Shown piece after piece: positions 1 through 11,903 of a DNA stretch of 64,000 bases. Location of the stretch: the NCBI GenBank assembly GCA_010015805.1, contig ML978136.1:434001-498000 (forward strand). The letters run 5' to 3'. The number at the start of each line of letters is the position of its first letter. The first letter of the stretch is position 1. The notes under the pieces are model-generated. The model was not told where the DNA came from. It was given only the letters and a program-made list of their open reading frames with translations, and did not search any database. Source of the stretch: Rhizodiscina lignyota (lineage: Eukaryota; Ascomycota; Dothideomycetes; Aulographales; Rhizodiscinaceae). The position numbers were made by a program, and so were the translations under genes.

Positions 1-1445
1 ACTATTATGCATTATGGAAATGTCTTAGATGTACTCGTGCAACAGAGTCCGGAATACGTTTCGCTTATTTGGGGAGCCATGAAGTTCCTGTTCACTGTGA
101 GCGAATCCATCATTTGACCACTATACAACGAGAATGGCTGATGTGAAAGCAGGCAGTGCTGAACCACGAAGAACTCTTGGCTGAAGTCTCCAAAGCCGTA
201 TCACGCATTGCCGATGTACTCCCACGAGCGGAGTTACATATTAATCTTTATCCCACACCTCGCATGAAGGAGGCGATAGCGGTGCTGTATGCCAAGATCA
301 TCAAATTTGTCCAATCCGCAATTAGCTATTACAAGAAAGATCGAATATCGAAGTCATTTACGGCAGTCGTGAAACCATTCGCATTAAGCTTCAAGGGGGC
401 TGTGGAGGAGATCACGGAGTGTTCAAAAAGAGTAGATGAGCTCGCAAATTCAGCCTCGAAGGCAGAGCTGCGGGATCTGAGGGTCGAAACCCGAACTTTG
501 CGGGCGGAGGTGCAAGACTTGCGCTTCCAAGTCCGAGAGATGGCAATGAGTGAGTAACCAGACATAATTTACTTAGAAGACACATGCTGATGTTCAACAG
601 TACAGCATACGTTTCAGAATCAAGTGTTCCTCAATATGAGCAGCCAACGACACAACTACGAAACCTTACAAATGGACAATATCCGAGCTCTCCCAATGAT
701 CGAACATGTTCCTTCGGCCGAACAATCATTGCAATACTGCCGTTCGATGACCCGACGGCGCAGAGTGCGCCTGAAAACCTCGTTATCAGCACGAGATATC
801 CAGTGGCTAAAGACCTGGATCACGAATAAGGAGTCGTCTATCCTCATTGGCGAGGCACGCGGAATCAAGACAAGCTCTAGAGACTTTGCAGGGGATCTCC
901 TCGAAGCTCTAATATCGGCAGAGATTCCTGTTATATGGTTTCTTCCCAGTAGCTTGGATGAAGATGACGTGACCGCGGAAAAGGTCTTTATCTCGCTGAT
1001 AATGCAAACTATCAACCTGAATCCTGGAATCCTTTCGGAACAAGTGAATCCTGTATCAGCAACTCATTTTAAAACTGTGCGCACAACAGACGAATGGTTC
1101 ACGATGTTCCAACGGTGCCTCCGGGAGATCCAGCAGTTGTACATCGTACTGGATCTCATCCTCATCAGTAAGCTGCTGAAGAAAGATAGTTCCATGGAGT
1201 TGGATGAACTTCTGGAGAAGCTTGAGGAATTGTCCGAGAGGCACACAGGTATTATAAAGGTCGTTTTGCTCTCCTGGAGATCTGATGCGACATTGTCTGG
1301 ACTTTCAGAGCGCTCCGTGGATACCCATATACTTGCAACCGACCCAGGCCCAAGGAAAATACGGTTAATGAGGAATCCAAAGTTTCGAGCAGCGTTTTCT
1401 GCGAGAGGGCGAAGTGTTTCTGACGCGCTTAAGACCAGCGCATAG
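1..1445 (+). CDS. DUF7708-like / degenerate P-loop protein, 5' truncated by the window edge
   Basis: The frame is open from base 1. Exons are 1-96, 153-549 and 601-1445, with introns of 56 and 51 nt, giving at least 445 residues. The first exon reads DVLVQQSPEYVSLIWGAMKF, which matches the conserved core of the DUF7708 domain found at the N-terminus of many fungal NACHT/STAND proteins. A charged coiled-coil-like stretch follows (ELRDLRVETRTLRAEVQDL). The second half resembles the P-loop-like region of this family, but the Walker A position reads GEARGIKTS, with Ile where the second Gly is expected, so nucleotide binding is doubtful. An acidic/aliphatic segment (LYIVLDLILIS) sits where Walker B would be. 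No repeat domain follows. The DUF7708 assignment is from memory of the motif; a role in non-self recognition is inference. The product could equally be a decayed NLR. Confidence 0.72.
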
Positions 1446-1640
1446 AGCTCTTTCAACTTGTCACGCTCCAGATTCACTCCGCAATAAATTCGCGTTCATT
1501 ATGGCCCAGACCAATAAAGTTAAACCCGGAGAGACGCAGTTTTTGAATAAAATGTTCATCGTTCAAATGAATGTCCAATTTCAGTCAGCAGAAGAAATTA
1601 CAAATGGAACGTAGCCCACCAATCGTTGGAGTTTATTGAC

Positions 1641-4001
1641 CTACTTTCCCACCTGATCAAAGAACACCTTATCGAAATAATCGTTTGAGAATCTCGCCTT
1701 CAAGTCTTTCAGGGTCCAGCCAGCATCTTTCCCAATGTCTTCAAGCACGCCCAAGAACTCAGCAATCTCGTTCTTATAATCCTCGTTCTTGAGACGATCA
1801 ACCCACGGCTTGCCATCAACCTTGAAGTCATACCATTCCTTCGCCCAGTGTGGACGTGTACGCAGCCTTTCGCCCGTGGTAGGGTTTTTCAGTGCCATCC
1901 ACTTGTCTATGATTTCCTGGACAAACGCTGGCCAAATATCGCCGGCATTGTGTAAGGTCAAGACCTCAATGGCGCACGTTCCAAGTTTATTCCCACGCTG
2001 CGGTGCCAGGATGACGTCGCTGCCGCCCATCATGCGCATTTCAAGGGGCATACGCATGGGGCATGTGTCGTTGTGCTTATATGTGAGGAGAATGGCGTCC
2101 CACCACGCACGTTGCACTGGTGTGTAGTCGATGTTGTCCTTTCCACCGCTTGCTTTCGCTACAAGGGGCATTTCAACCTCCATGTCACGGACTCGAATGT
2201 TCTGTACTGCGCGTTGGAAGTGGAGGGCATCCGGCAGATAAGTTTTCATCGCCTTCTCTGGAAGTGCGCCCATGGCAGTGCGGGATAGAAGAGTTGTTGA
2301 GGACTCCGCAAAGCAAGTGCTGAAGTCGAGTTTGTTGCAAACTGGTGCAAACTGTATGCAGTTCATTAAGACGGTTCCGATGAACGACAGGAAGATGTGG
2401 CAGTCGTCTGGAAATGACTGTACTCCGCTGGAGTCTTTGGTGTCATTCCATGTGTTGACCCAAGAGAAGTCCGAATAAGGGAACCAAAACCATTCGGAAT
2501 AATAGTCTTGAGTGGCACGACGTTCAAAGTCATCCTGATATTTCTGCTTCTGCTCAGGGGTAAGATTCTTCCAATATTTGAGCAAAGCCAGAGGGATATC
2601 CTTCTCGTCGAGATCGGGTGGCGGGGGGACAGCACAAATGACCGGCATCTTTTGAGGAGCAAGCTCAGCATAGGTCATCGGCGGGAATTCCATCGTGACG
2701 TGTGTGACTACGCCTAATAGGCCAAAACAGCCACTGGCAGCACGGAGATGCTCCGGCTTGTCAACGGCCTGTATCTTTCCATTCGCATCGACATACTCAA
2801 TCTTCCGAACAAGATCGCTAAGAGTCTGGTGGCGGCGGCCGGCACCATGGCATATCGGAGCATTACTGCCACCTAGCGTAAGTTCAACCATGATGACATT
2901 GAAGGGAATTGTCAGCTTGTTGTGCTGGATGCACCATTTTCGAAGCCTTTCATTGGTCGTTGCGCAGCCGACGCGGACAAGAGCCCCCTTTGGATCTGTA
3001 TAAAGAGTTGGCTCTCCTGGAACAACCTCGATCATCTCGAGCTCGGTTGGTGGCGAGTCATGCTGAGGCAGTGACGCCGTATTTGGCAATTCGGTAGCGG
3101 TCTTGAGATCCAACATGGATATCAAGATCTCTCCTGTTTTGCCAAAAATCGGAGCCCAAGAGTGTCCTTCGCGACGACTCGTCAGCCTTTTGCGTAGGGA
3201 TCTGGGACTACATACGTACGGTATCCAGAGCAACGGACACTCATGTCGTTCTCCTTTGCGAAGCTGACAATGGTCTGGATATCCAAGGCGGATTTGCATA
3301 TGCAGGTAAACCTTGGTATATTTTCGATACTGAGACCCCAATTCTGAAACTCTGCATCCTTGTAAATCTGTACGAGAACTCGTCAGCCATTATAAGCAAT
3401 ACAGTGGAAGATAGCCCTACTAGAACCTCTCCCTTATGGCCAGTCTCTTCCATGTGGATCCCAAAGTGGGCGGCTATTTTGCGTACGCATCGGTGGAACC
3501 AGTCATCGTCTGTGGGAACAAGTTCCCCTTTGACGACTGTTGCACCATGCCGAGACACATGAACGATCGAAGGAGCTTCATGAAGCTTTGCTAACTCTTC
3601 ACGGAAGCCCATGCTCGGGCCCATGACGAATCCATCGCTGACCTTCGCAGGATCTTCACCAGCAACAAATCTTTCGATCCGTTGCTGTTCATCGGGCGAG
3701 TGTTTAGCAAGCAGATCTTGATACGTATTGTCGGTCTCGGAGTCTTTGAAGACTTGAAGCATTCGGCGGCGCCAATCAACACTGTCCACTTCTACATCAG
3801 GGTTGATGTAGTCGTCAAGAAGAGGTTTGAGCCCAGGTACTTCTTTGCGACTGAATTCAGTATCTTCGCCGAGTCTGCCAAAAAGAAGAAAAATTTAGCC
3901 TTGAATGTAGATGGAAATCGAATGGGGAACTCATACTTGTTGGCAATCAGGCTGATGCGGTCATCGACCTGGAGGTCCCACGATCTCGAAGGTAATGCCA
4001 T
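1641..4001 (-). CDS. FAD-dependent oxidoreductase, D-arabinono-1,4-lactone oxidase-like
   Basis: Exons on the minus strand are 4001-3937, 3874-3421, 3367-3220 and 3166-1641, with introns of 62, 53 and 53 nt. All phases agree and give 730 aa. Residues about 175-400 form an FAD_binding_4 (PCMH) domain with the flavin-site motif RCSGYRHSW, created exactly by joining exons 3 and 4, followed by the glycine-rich GCFGLLGVVTHVTMEFP. The C-terminal half fits the ALO domain, including RPHWAKEW near residue 660, where aldonolactone oxidases carry HWAK. Such enzymes oxidise sugar lactones using O2. About 170 residues precede the FAD domain, longer than the usual ALO. The start is the first ATG, but the frame stays open upstream (see findings), so an earlier exon is possible. 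The substrate cannot be read from the sequence. The next gene upstream on the same strand is an MFS transporter. Confidence 0.85.
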
Positions 4002-5256
4002 CGGAGTGCCGTTTGAGATACAAGTTTCGTGGAAGATAAATGCAACTCAAAATACGTGGAAAGGTGTGTAGAACAGAAATGAATGCCTAGAGGGCTGACT
4101 GGAGTCAAGGTTAATGTATGGAAAGGTGGAATACTGCATTGCCTACCTGGACTATGAGCTGAAGGTCTGGGCTATGCTCCGCATTTTCAGAACCCCAATT
4201 AATGTCGAGATTCTTGAAGATATGCAGCGTAACCATACGAGCTGGTTGAAGGGCTGCGAATAGATGCTCGTTTACAGTTGATCGGGACACAGTGGCTCGC
4301 TTCCAGGCTACCGGCTGCATACATTAACGAAAATATCCATTAAAGGAAGCATATTTGCAAACAAGGCAAACACGTATCTTAGATGTCGGTGAAGGTCTTC
4401 GATGCGAGTCCATCAGCTGGAAGGTGGTTGTTCAGCTCTGGCTTATTGTGGCACACAATATGCAAGTGCTCTCCAGTGTCACCCGCTGTCGAGTTTCAGC
4501 TGTTTTCGCATGGTGCATGGGAAAAAGCGCCAAAGCCATTGTGTCCTCCATGGACCGAGAAATGAGAGTCCTTTTGGTCAATTCCAATCTAGAACCTTGG
4601 GCAAAATGCGGAGGTTGGCCCATTTGCTGTCATACGCATAGTATGATCCCGCACATGTGAAAGGCGGTATTGGTCGATTCACCGATCTTGAGACCTTTCC
4701 GGAACTTTCAACCTTGTATTCCGGTCGAGGGGCGTTGCCCAGCTGAGCGAAAGGATCTAGACGAATACCAAGGCGCTTGGTGGGCCTTGCTGCACCAGGT
4801 TGTCTGTCGAGAGTCAATGGAAATGTTAAGCCGCATTTTCGGATATCGTAGGGCTGAGGAATCAGGATCACTCTGTCCTAATGTGAAGTTATACATGTTG
4901 GCCACTGGGCCGCGTATTCATTTGATGTAAAACAAAGGAACACAGGATTGCTGATGGCCAGGTATTGACGAAGGGCCAGCGAGGACAAGTGGCAAATCAA
5001 ACGGACACTTGCAAGACATCTCCGCCTTCTCTCATCTTATCTTATCTATAAATCCAAAGGAGCATAGTGCGCTTGCTTAGCCCTACGCTACCTCTTACTA
5101 AACCCAAAATAGGCGTAGAGGACGCTGGAAAGGGTATATAATTGAATATCTATGGATGTCAACTTATCCATCTAATTCACTGTAGGTATCCAATTCAGTC
5201 CAGCAGATTTCTATCACTGGCCCCTCTAATCCTTGTCTTGTCGAAATGCCTCAACT
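4002..5256. other. Intergenic, no supported gene
   Basis: This is the upstream region of the FAD oxidase gene and the downstream region of the MFS gene. Minus-strand reading frames of 60-100 codons at 4111-4320 and 4578-4871 have some protein-like character, but I recognise neither and could not join them by convincing splice sites. They may be upstream exons, a decayed gene or chance. Confidence 0.4.
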
Positions 5257-7104
5257 CTAACCCATCGTTCCTCCTGGCGAACTCGTCTCCATCTTTAACA
5301 GCACAAAGAGATCATGCCTCGCCCAGAATCCTCTCAACTTCTTTCCATAAATATACACTGGAATCGCAAGCAGGCTCAAAAACAACGACGTTCCCCCACA
5401 TACGTACATGATCTGCGTTGGGCCTTTAGCGGCAACCCAATTATTAGCGAAGTTTGAGAGTCCGTAGAACATGAAGTTCTTGAAGAACATGTTCATGACG
5501 AACATCTCATTGGATTGTGAGCGAAACGCATCGAGGCCGTAGGACAGCGTGGAGAAGATGCCCATAAGCACGCCGACCATCATGACACCTTGGAGGAAGG
5601 AGCACAGAACTGCATTCGCACCGATGGATAAAGTGTAGCCGAAAAGAAACATGCCAATGCCACAGGCGACTCCGGCGGGAGCCATGAATACGAGGCGGAA
5701 TTCGGGCTCACTAGAAGGGAAGAAGAGAGATTGTTAGATATGGGTCCTCGATTAAGTTTGACAGGAAAGATTGGGAATAGTGAAGTGGGAGGATCTTGCT
5801 TACTATACACCGTTATTCTTCTTGGTCATGTATTTGATGACGTGGTCGCCTGATACGGCGACAATGATAGAGCCAATCATCCCACCAATGAAGGGCCCGG
5901 CACCAATGTAACCGACTTGTGCTGGACTGAACATCCACGGCGGTCCGGAGAAAATGCCCGCCAGGATGACGGCGGACGCGACGTACCAACTGTTAAGCAG
6001 CCCGGAAGCGATAATAGCGTAGCAGCCGGCTGGATTAAGAAGAGTGATAAACATGCTGAAGATGTATTTGAAGACGCTGTCGTTTGAGTAGACTCCAGTC
6101 CAAACGGCAAGCTCTTGAGTGAAAGTTTTCTTTTTTGGGATTGCCGTCTCTCCCACTCCCTCCTCTCCAATATGTTCACGATGTTTTTCCTCGACCTTGG
6201 CCAATTCTTCAAAGTTTTCGTCCCTCCCGGTGTCGGTATCATAGCGTTTGTCGCGGAAATAGGTTGTTTCGGGACAGAAAAGGAACATGAGCACGAATTG
6301 GATGACCAGGAAAACCTGGAAGAGATGGAAGAGCCAGAGCCATCCCAAATCCGCAAAGACCTGGCCGCAGATAATTGAGGACAGGCTGGACGCGGAATTT
6401 AAAATGAAATTGATAAAAGATATCCGGAATCCACGTTGATGTACGTAGTAGAGATCACCGACACTGGCAATTATTAGGGATTCGAAGGCAGAGGTAGAGA
6501 AACCTTGGACAATTCGGGCCGCTAGAAGATATTTGTAATCCACTTTCGCTTCTCCAATAGCCGTTCCAACAATGTCGAATAGCGTACTGATGAGGAAGAT
6601 AGGTCGTTTGCCATATTTGCGGGAGAATGCACATACAAACGGGCCGGAGCAGCCAGCTGCGAGGAGATTGTAGCCAGATACCAAGACGACAGTAGTCAGG
6701 TCCATATGTAACGTTTGTGCCATGGAAAAGTACGACGCATTGAGGAATGGGCCCTGGAATCTGTTAGGCACTCTGTTGTAGCAACCAAGACGCAGCAACT
6801 TACGTTAGTACCAGCATTCAACATTGCTCCAAGGCAGAGGATACCAATGATCATTTCTTTCTTCCATAGTGACCAATTGAGAGGATCATTCGGATCCTCA
6901 CTCGGTTGTGGTGAGAGGACAATATGCGTATTTCTCCCGGTTCCATGCTTAAGACCTTGGGTGATGGCCTCTGAATGGGCAGCTTCATCGTTCAGGAGCA
7001 CCGTACCGGGGACATGTGCGAGCTTTGTATCTGTTGCAATTATAAGTAAGTTACATCAGGCAACAAGTTGTTGTGAGCATACCTTCCAAGACTCCTAAAC
7101 CCAT
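5257..7104 (-). CDS. MFS transporter, DHA1-like
   Basis: Exons on the minus strand are 7104-7083, 7030-6804, 6753-5804 and 5710-5257; introns are 52, 50 and 93 nt. All junctions are in phase and give 550 aa. The first coding exon is only 22 nt (MGLGVLE plus one base). The N-terminal cytosolic tail ends in DPNDPLNWSLWKKE, the signature that precedes TM1 in fungal DHA1-type major facilitator proteins. The loop-2/3 motif is SRKYGKRPIFLIS, and a long charged central loop (about residues 235-290, ending PKKKTF) separates two six-helix halves. Joining exons 3 and 4 restores VYEPEFRLVFMAPAG, a conserved motif. It should sit in the plasma membrane as a proton-coupled exporter or importer; the substrate is unknown. 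It lies on the same strand as the FAD enzyme, but 1.2 kb apart, so a functional link is only a possibility. Confidence 0.9.
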
Positions 7105-8329
7105 AGCGAAGGCAGTGAATTTTCAGTGTTTCCAATCGATGACGATGACAGGCTCAGATGTCCGACAAGGGCATGCACTGGCGAACAACGCAAGCTTTAT
7201 CTGTGAAGACATCGTCCGGTATTCAAGCCATCCAAGCAGCGTTCAACTTGAGGATATGATCGACCAGGATTCCCCACATATGAGCTCTTCAAGCATTGGA
7301 CGGCTTCTAAAGAGCCTATGTGTGAAAATTCAGAAGGGGTAACTCCGGAGACTTGAAATAAACCTCTCACGATCAAGCGCGAAGACAGACAGCTTGAGAC
7401 ATCAAACTTTCCAATGAATCAGACATGATTGCGAAGCCTAACGAGTGCCACGGTATGTGGGGATAGACTCTGGACTCAACCAAGACCTTTTGTCGCTGCA
7501 AACAGTTCAGAAGTCCTTCACTGTTGTTGAGCAAGGAAGGGAGAGACGACACCCTATTCGGCGGGGATGCCCCACACCTCCCGCAGGCTTGCTTTGGCGT
7601 TCCCCGCATGACAACGTTTTGATCAGCACCATACCTCTTTCACAATTAAAGTTCTGGGGAGCTCATGCGCCACCTTGGCGATGGATTTCGGCAGATGGTC
7701 CAGCACTCAATAATACCCTTCATGCTTCCGGAAAGTCGCAATACTTGGTCGGCAATGAAACAGCCACCCCGCACTTTCAGGACATATTGAGAATGGTAAC
7801 AGTAATAGAAATGAAGAGATATCGGTGAAAGGCCCGAGAGTCTTCGTCGCGCTTCTGGCAAAGACATTGCGGCCGACCGGCAATCCTAAGAAGATTGTTA
7901 GCAGTACCGAAATAATGCTCCCTCGTGTCGCATCTCCAAGTTTCAAGCACGCGCAAGACCTTGAGTCCAGTTTTACATTTGCGCGGTATACTGAAGCTTG
8001 CAACAAATTAGAGAAGGCGTGTAGACATTTTGTTGGAATGTGTGTAGATTGGTAATTGCTGCCTCGAACACCTCTACCATTTCTCAGGCTCAATTAGTTC
8101 TTTTGCAGTTCATCCACGCATTCTGCCCCCGTTAGCATTTCTGCGCTGCTCATGTATTCAATGGAGAAGATGCACGTTTGACATAGAGGACACGATGAGA
8201 AGTCTTTCCTCTTTGCTCAATCGATGATTGCCCATTCCGACAAGGACACCATATCAGGATCTGCTCCACGGGTAGACAACCTCCTCCAGTGACCGCCAGC
8301 AATGAACTGCCGGAACGCGTTCTCGGGCT
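7105..8329. other. Intergenic, nothing recognised
   Basis: This 1.2-kb region is the promoter side of the MFS gene and the 3' side of the CorA-like gene. Open frames up to 128 codons occur on both strands, but none shows a domain, splice-supported extension or coding-like composition that I can defend. Confidence 0.5.
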
Positions 8330-10058
8330 TCATGCGATTTCCTTTGGTTGTTCATTCCCTTTGGTCGTTCGCTGTGCCTTTTTGGACTTCCTCTTTTGGC
8401 GTCGTTTGATGAGATTCCGGATCGTCTGGTCCACCCAAGGAACCTTGCCGCCTTCAGAGTAATTGAGTTCCCGAGCATATTGTTCATAAATCCACCAACT
8501 TCCCCAGCCAAGAAGAGTCAGGAATGTTAAGGGCGCAGCAGTCGCCCAGTAGATCCAGAATCGATGGCTTACAACGCCCGGTTCCGTATTATTTTGGCTG
8601 CTGTCATTTGACCAGCTCCAGTTAAACATACTCATACTAAACAGCGTTGCAACGGCGGTTGCTGGAAGAAATATGGCCGTGATGACGGCGAGAATCTTCA
8701 TGCTTGTGCTGTCCCGCGAAGCATCCCAAGCAATCCGTGCAGAAAACTCGTTGCTGACCTGATCCACTATTGAAGCGAGGATATCGATTTGCAGGGTCAT
8801 ACTTTCTTTCATCGTAGCAAGACGGCTCGACAGTGCTGTCGAAATCCCCATGTTATATTCGAAACTTGCCCGCAGACTCTCATGAAGAGGGGATTTGAAA
8901 AGACCATCCGACGCAAATTTCTTTTCCAATTCATCTGCGACTTGGAGCATGAACTGGGAACATTCCAGGTTCCATTGTGGGCTTCTCTCTGTGTAAACAA
9001 TGCGCAGAACCTGTCGGTCCATCCTGGCTGTCAGTTTGTTGACCTGAAATCGAGCGTCTTCGCCAGCCTCTGAATATGCATGTTCCGGCCTCATTGCTTT
9101 AGACCAGAACAGCTCTTGATCGTTGTGGTCATCGCCTCGCAGACCAATGTAGTTCATAATCTTCCATGTCTCCTCAGAGGCGCGGCCGTGCTCGCAAGCT
9201 TGTTGTGTCCGGCGTATGTGATCTTCAAGGATTGTACAAGGTAGCGCAAGCGGATACTTGAATGCATTTATGGAAGCCTCGAGCGCCCTGCGAAGCTCCG
9301 CGCGGCTGACTTGGCGGTTAGGATGCGCACGCGTGTAAATGTATGAGAAGACTTTCTCATCGTTCTTCTCATCGCTCGTGTCTGTCGTGACAGGAGGAAC
9401 AGCGGGGATAGGATGGCGTGTTCCCAGATCGGCTGCATTGTCCGTACAAATGAGCATTTCGGTGCCAAACATGAATGCTGTCGTAACTCTTGTATTTATA
9501 TCATGATGCATTGAAAGACCACAGTTTCCAACTTCGCGCTTTTGCGGCGCTTTTAGGATAAAATCTGGGTCATAAATCAGTTCTGCAATTGAGAAGTCCT
9601 AATTACCGTATTGTCCTCATACCGATTCCATTCACAGTGCCCGCTTCATCGTACGTGTAAGATCGTGAGTGCGTGCCAGCATCGCAATCAAACGATTGCA
9701 ATGCCTTCGGCGGCAGTTTGAATGCCACTTGAATCGCATTGTACGAATCCTCCGTAATTGAAAAGTCCATTTTGTAGCGATGCCGTTCACATATTAGCAT
9801 GCATAAGATTCCCATTCCTTTGGCAAAACCCTTGATGGATTTGGTTGCGTCGATATATTCTGTGATCTTTGCCGAGCCCTCGAGGTGGCCAAAGGAGAAT
9901 ATCGGATTCTATAGGTGGTGAGCGAAGTTGAAATACCATATCATGAAGCAGTAGCAGTATAAACTCACATCATCTTTGTCTGGCTGGATGGTAATATAAT
10001 CAGCTCGCTCTTCGTCGCTCATCGCCCATTCGCATTTGGGAAATTTTCCTTCGTCCAT
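8330..10058 (-). CDS. CorA-like membrane protein without a GMN motif
   Basis: Exons are 10058-9969, 9908-9623 and 9582-8330, with introns of 60 and 40 nt, giving 542 aa. The 40-nt intron is very short but has a proper GTATGA donor and GCAG acceptor, and its removal keeps the phase. The C-terminal third has the CorA layout: a long helical region, then two membrane helices (about KILAVITAIFLPATAVATLF and WIYWATAAPLTFLTLLGWGS) joined by a short loop. Where magnesium channels have YGMN at the end of TM1, this protein has MSMFNWSW. Many ascomycete CorA-like proteins share this FLP..AT.FSM.F.W pattern, and ion transport by them is unproven. The basic tail (KRRQKRKSKKAQR) is probably cytosolic. The start is the only ATG after an in-frame stop. 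Confidence 0.82.
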
Positions 10059-10779
10059 GATGCCTTGCAAAGTGTTTGCCTGGAGTTTGAATGTAGCAAG
10101 TTCAAGTGAGATGCTCTACTCTATCTACTGTGAATGCAGTAAGGCTGAAAATCGTTAGAGAAACAGTTCGTTGATTTCGCATGCGCCGGTCTAAGAAGAT
10201 ACACTGTGTGGATTCAAAGCCCAAGTTAATTTGCTCGAAGCTTTGCATCGAAAGGCAACTCTCGAGCCTCTTTAAGGCCCAGGGCTGGGATATCGGGCCC
10301 ATTATGATCATAGCTGCAGCTGAAGAAGCTCCTGGGCACCTGCGGCAAAGATGTATTGGTGGATGCATTGATTTGGGGCGTGCTGCAATATTCAGCTGCG
10401 GGGCGCACGGCAGGGGAAACCGAACATGCGTGTAGTTGGGCATGAGGCTCTGCGATGATCATCACGGTAAGAGTCATGGCTCTCGAGGGGTCAAGATGGA
10501 GCAAAAGTCGACTGCAATACTCGTCAGGGGCTGCAAAGGATCAAGGAGGAGATGGAGGGGTTAAAGGGCTTTGGTAATGAGTTGAAGTGATTCGAAAAAG
10601 GGGTACTCTAGAGTATCTAGCTAGCCTAGCGTTCGGCTTTTCCCGAGACGCACACTCTCTACTTGAGATATTAAGACTTCCACGCTTCTCAATTGAGTCC
10701 ACAAGACTTTCCTTTGTCATCATTCTATAGATGATCAGTTCCCCCTGCACAGTCTACTTCCTCCTCCGTAGATTCGCTG
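10059..10779. other. Divergent intergenic region
   Basis: It separates the 5' ends of the minus-strand CorA-like gene and the plus-strand F-box-like gene, so both promoters should be here. Short open frames of up to 113 codons at 10102-10504 look like chance. I see no repeat or RNA gene. Confidence 0.45.
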
Positions 10780-11598
10780 ATGATGTCTTCAAGGAGGCCT
10801 GCGCCCAGGACCTCCCGAACCTCTCAGCGTGCTGGTACCCTGGTTGAACGGCAGCAGACTTTTGATTTTCTCGGTCTTCCGCGGGAGATTCGGGACTTGA
10901 TATACATTCATGCTATCCATAATGCTGGAACGCATATTCGAGTTAGAAATACTCCCGTCAAGCATTCTCCGGCGACGCGAGCAGCACTTTCGGAGTTCCG
11001 TAAAGACCGCCTGAGGACGGGAATCAACCGACGGGATCGATACGTTTTTCTTCGCCCAGAGTGGACACAAGTGAGACATCGGCTCCTTCTGGTCAATCAT
11101 CAGGTTAATAACGAGTATTCGAAAGCACTTGGCGATATGTTCCCGTTTATGCACTTTGACTTCACCCTGGACAAAATGAACATCTACCGCAATACGTGGT
11201 GGGACGTTCATCCGCACCTCTTTCGACAACTTCGAGCCTTTCATCTTCAAATTCAAGATCTCTATACTCGAGACTTTTGGCACAGAATTCACAAGCTCGT
11301 GGACGAAATGCTCAATCTGCAAGAGTTGATGATCTTCTGCCCTTGGTGCAGCAGCAACATCGATACCTGGGGAGGACACAAACTAGAAACTCTCGTCAGC
11401 AAGCTTAAAACCCGTCTGGACATGAGAAAAATTGAGTTGTGTTGGTCTTTTCATCATACCACACATTGGCGTACAGAACCATCGGGAGAATGGCAGTCAG
11501 CTATCACCCTTCGCCCATTCCGTCGTTTCTGTAAGTGGCCTGTAGGACAAGGAGATGAAGTACCGAAGGGCGTCGTCTCTCCAAGAGATCAACTATGA
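10780..11598 (+). CDS. F-box-like (2EXR-type) protein
   Basis: A single exon codes for 272 aa; there are two adjacent ATGs, so the start may be three bases later. Residues about 28-45 read FDFLGLPREIRDLIYIHA, the LPxEIRxxIY signature of the many fungal F-box-like/2EXR proteins. The rest is rich in aromatic and basic residues (HLFRQLRAFHLQIQDL, LMIFCPWCSSN) like the degenerate leucine-rich C-termini of that family. It should act as an adaptor, perhaps in an SCF ubiquitin ligase, but a true Skp1 contact is not proven for this subfamily. The following gene has the same type of N-terminus and lies 305 bp away in the same direction. Confidence 0.72.
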   Translation: MMSSRRPAPRTSRTSQRAGTLVERQQTFDFLGLPREIRDLIYIHAIHNAGTHIRVRNTPVKHSPATRAALSEFRKDRLRTGINRRDRYVFLRPEWTQVRHRLLLVNHQVNNEYSKALGDMFPFMHFDFTLDKMNIYRNTWWDVHPHLFRQLRAFHLQIQDLYTRDFWHRIHKLVDEMLNLQELMIFCPWCSSNIDTWGGHKLETLVSKLKTRLDMRKIELCWSFHHTTHWRTEPSGEWQSAITLRPFRRFCKWPVGQGDEVPKGVVSPRDQL

Positions 11599-11903
11599 CA
11601 CTCATCTGCAGTGTGCAAGAAGCACTAAGCTGTGTTACTTTTGTGTCAGCGCTTGACATGGCCACGACACGGGGCTAGCTCGGCCCATGGAACGCCTCGA
11701 CACGCAGATCTCCATAAGCGCGACTATAAATTCTTCTGGAGATACTCACAGCTTTATTCTGTTTCATTACGAAACAACCTTGATTGCTCGACACTAACCC
11801 TTAAACTATCAGTTAACAACACTACCACTCTCCCGAAAACTGTCATCTTCCGTCGTTGGCCATGGTTGTTGGAACTCATCACCCAATATCCAATCTCGAG
11901 ACA

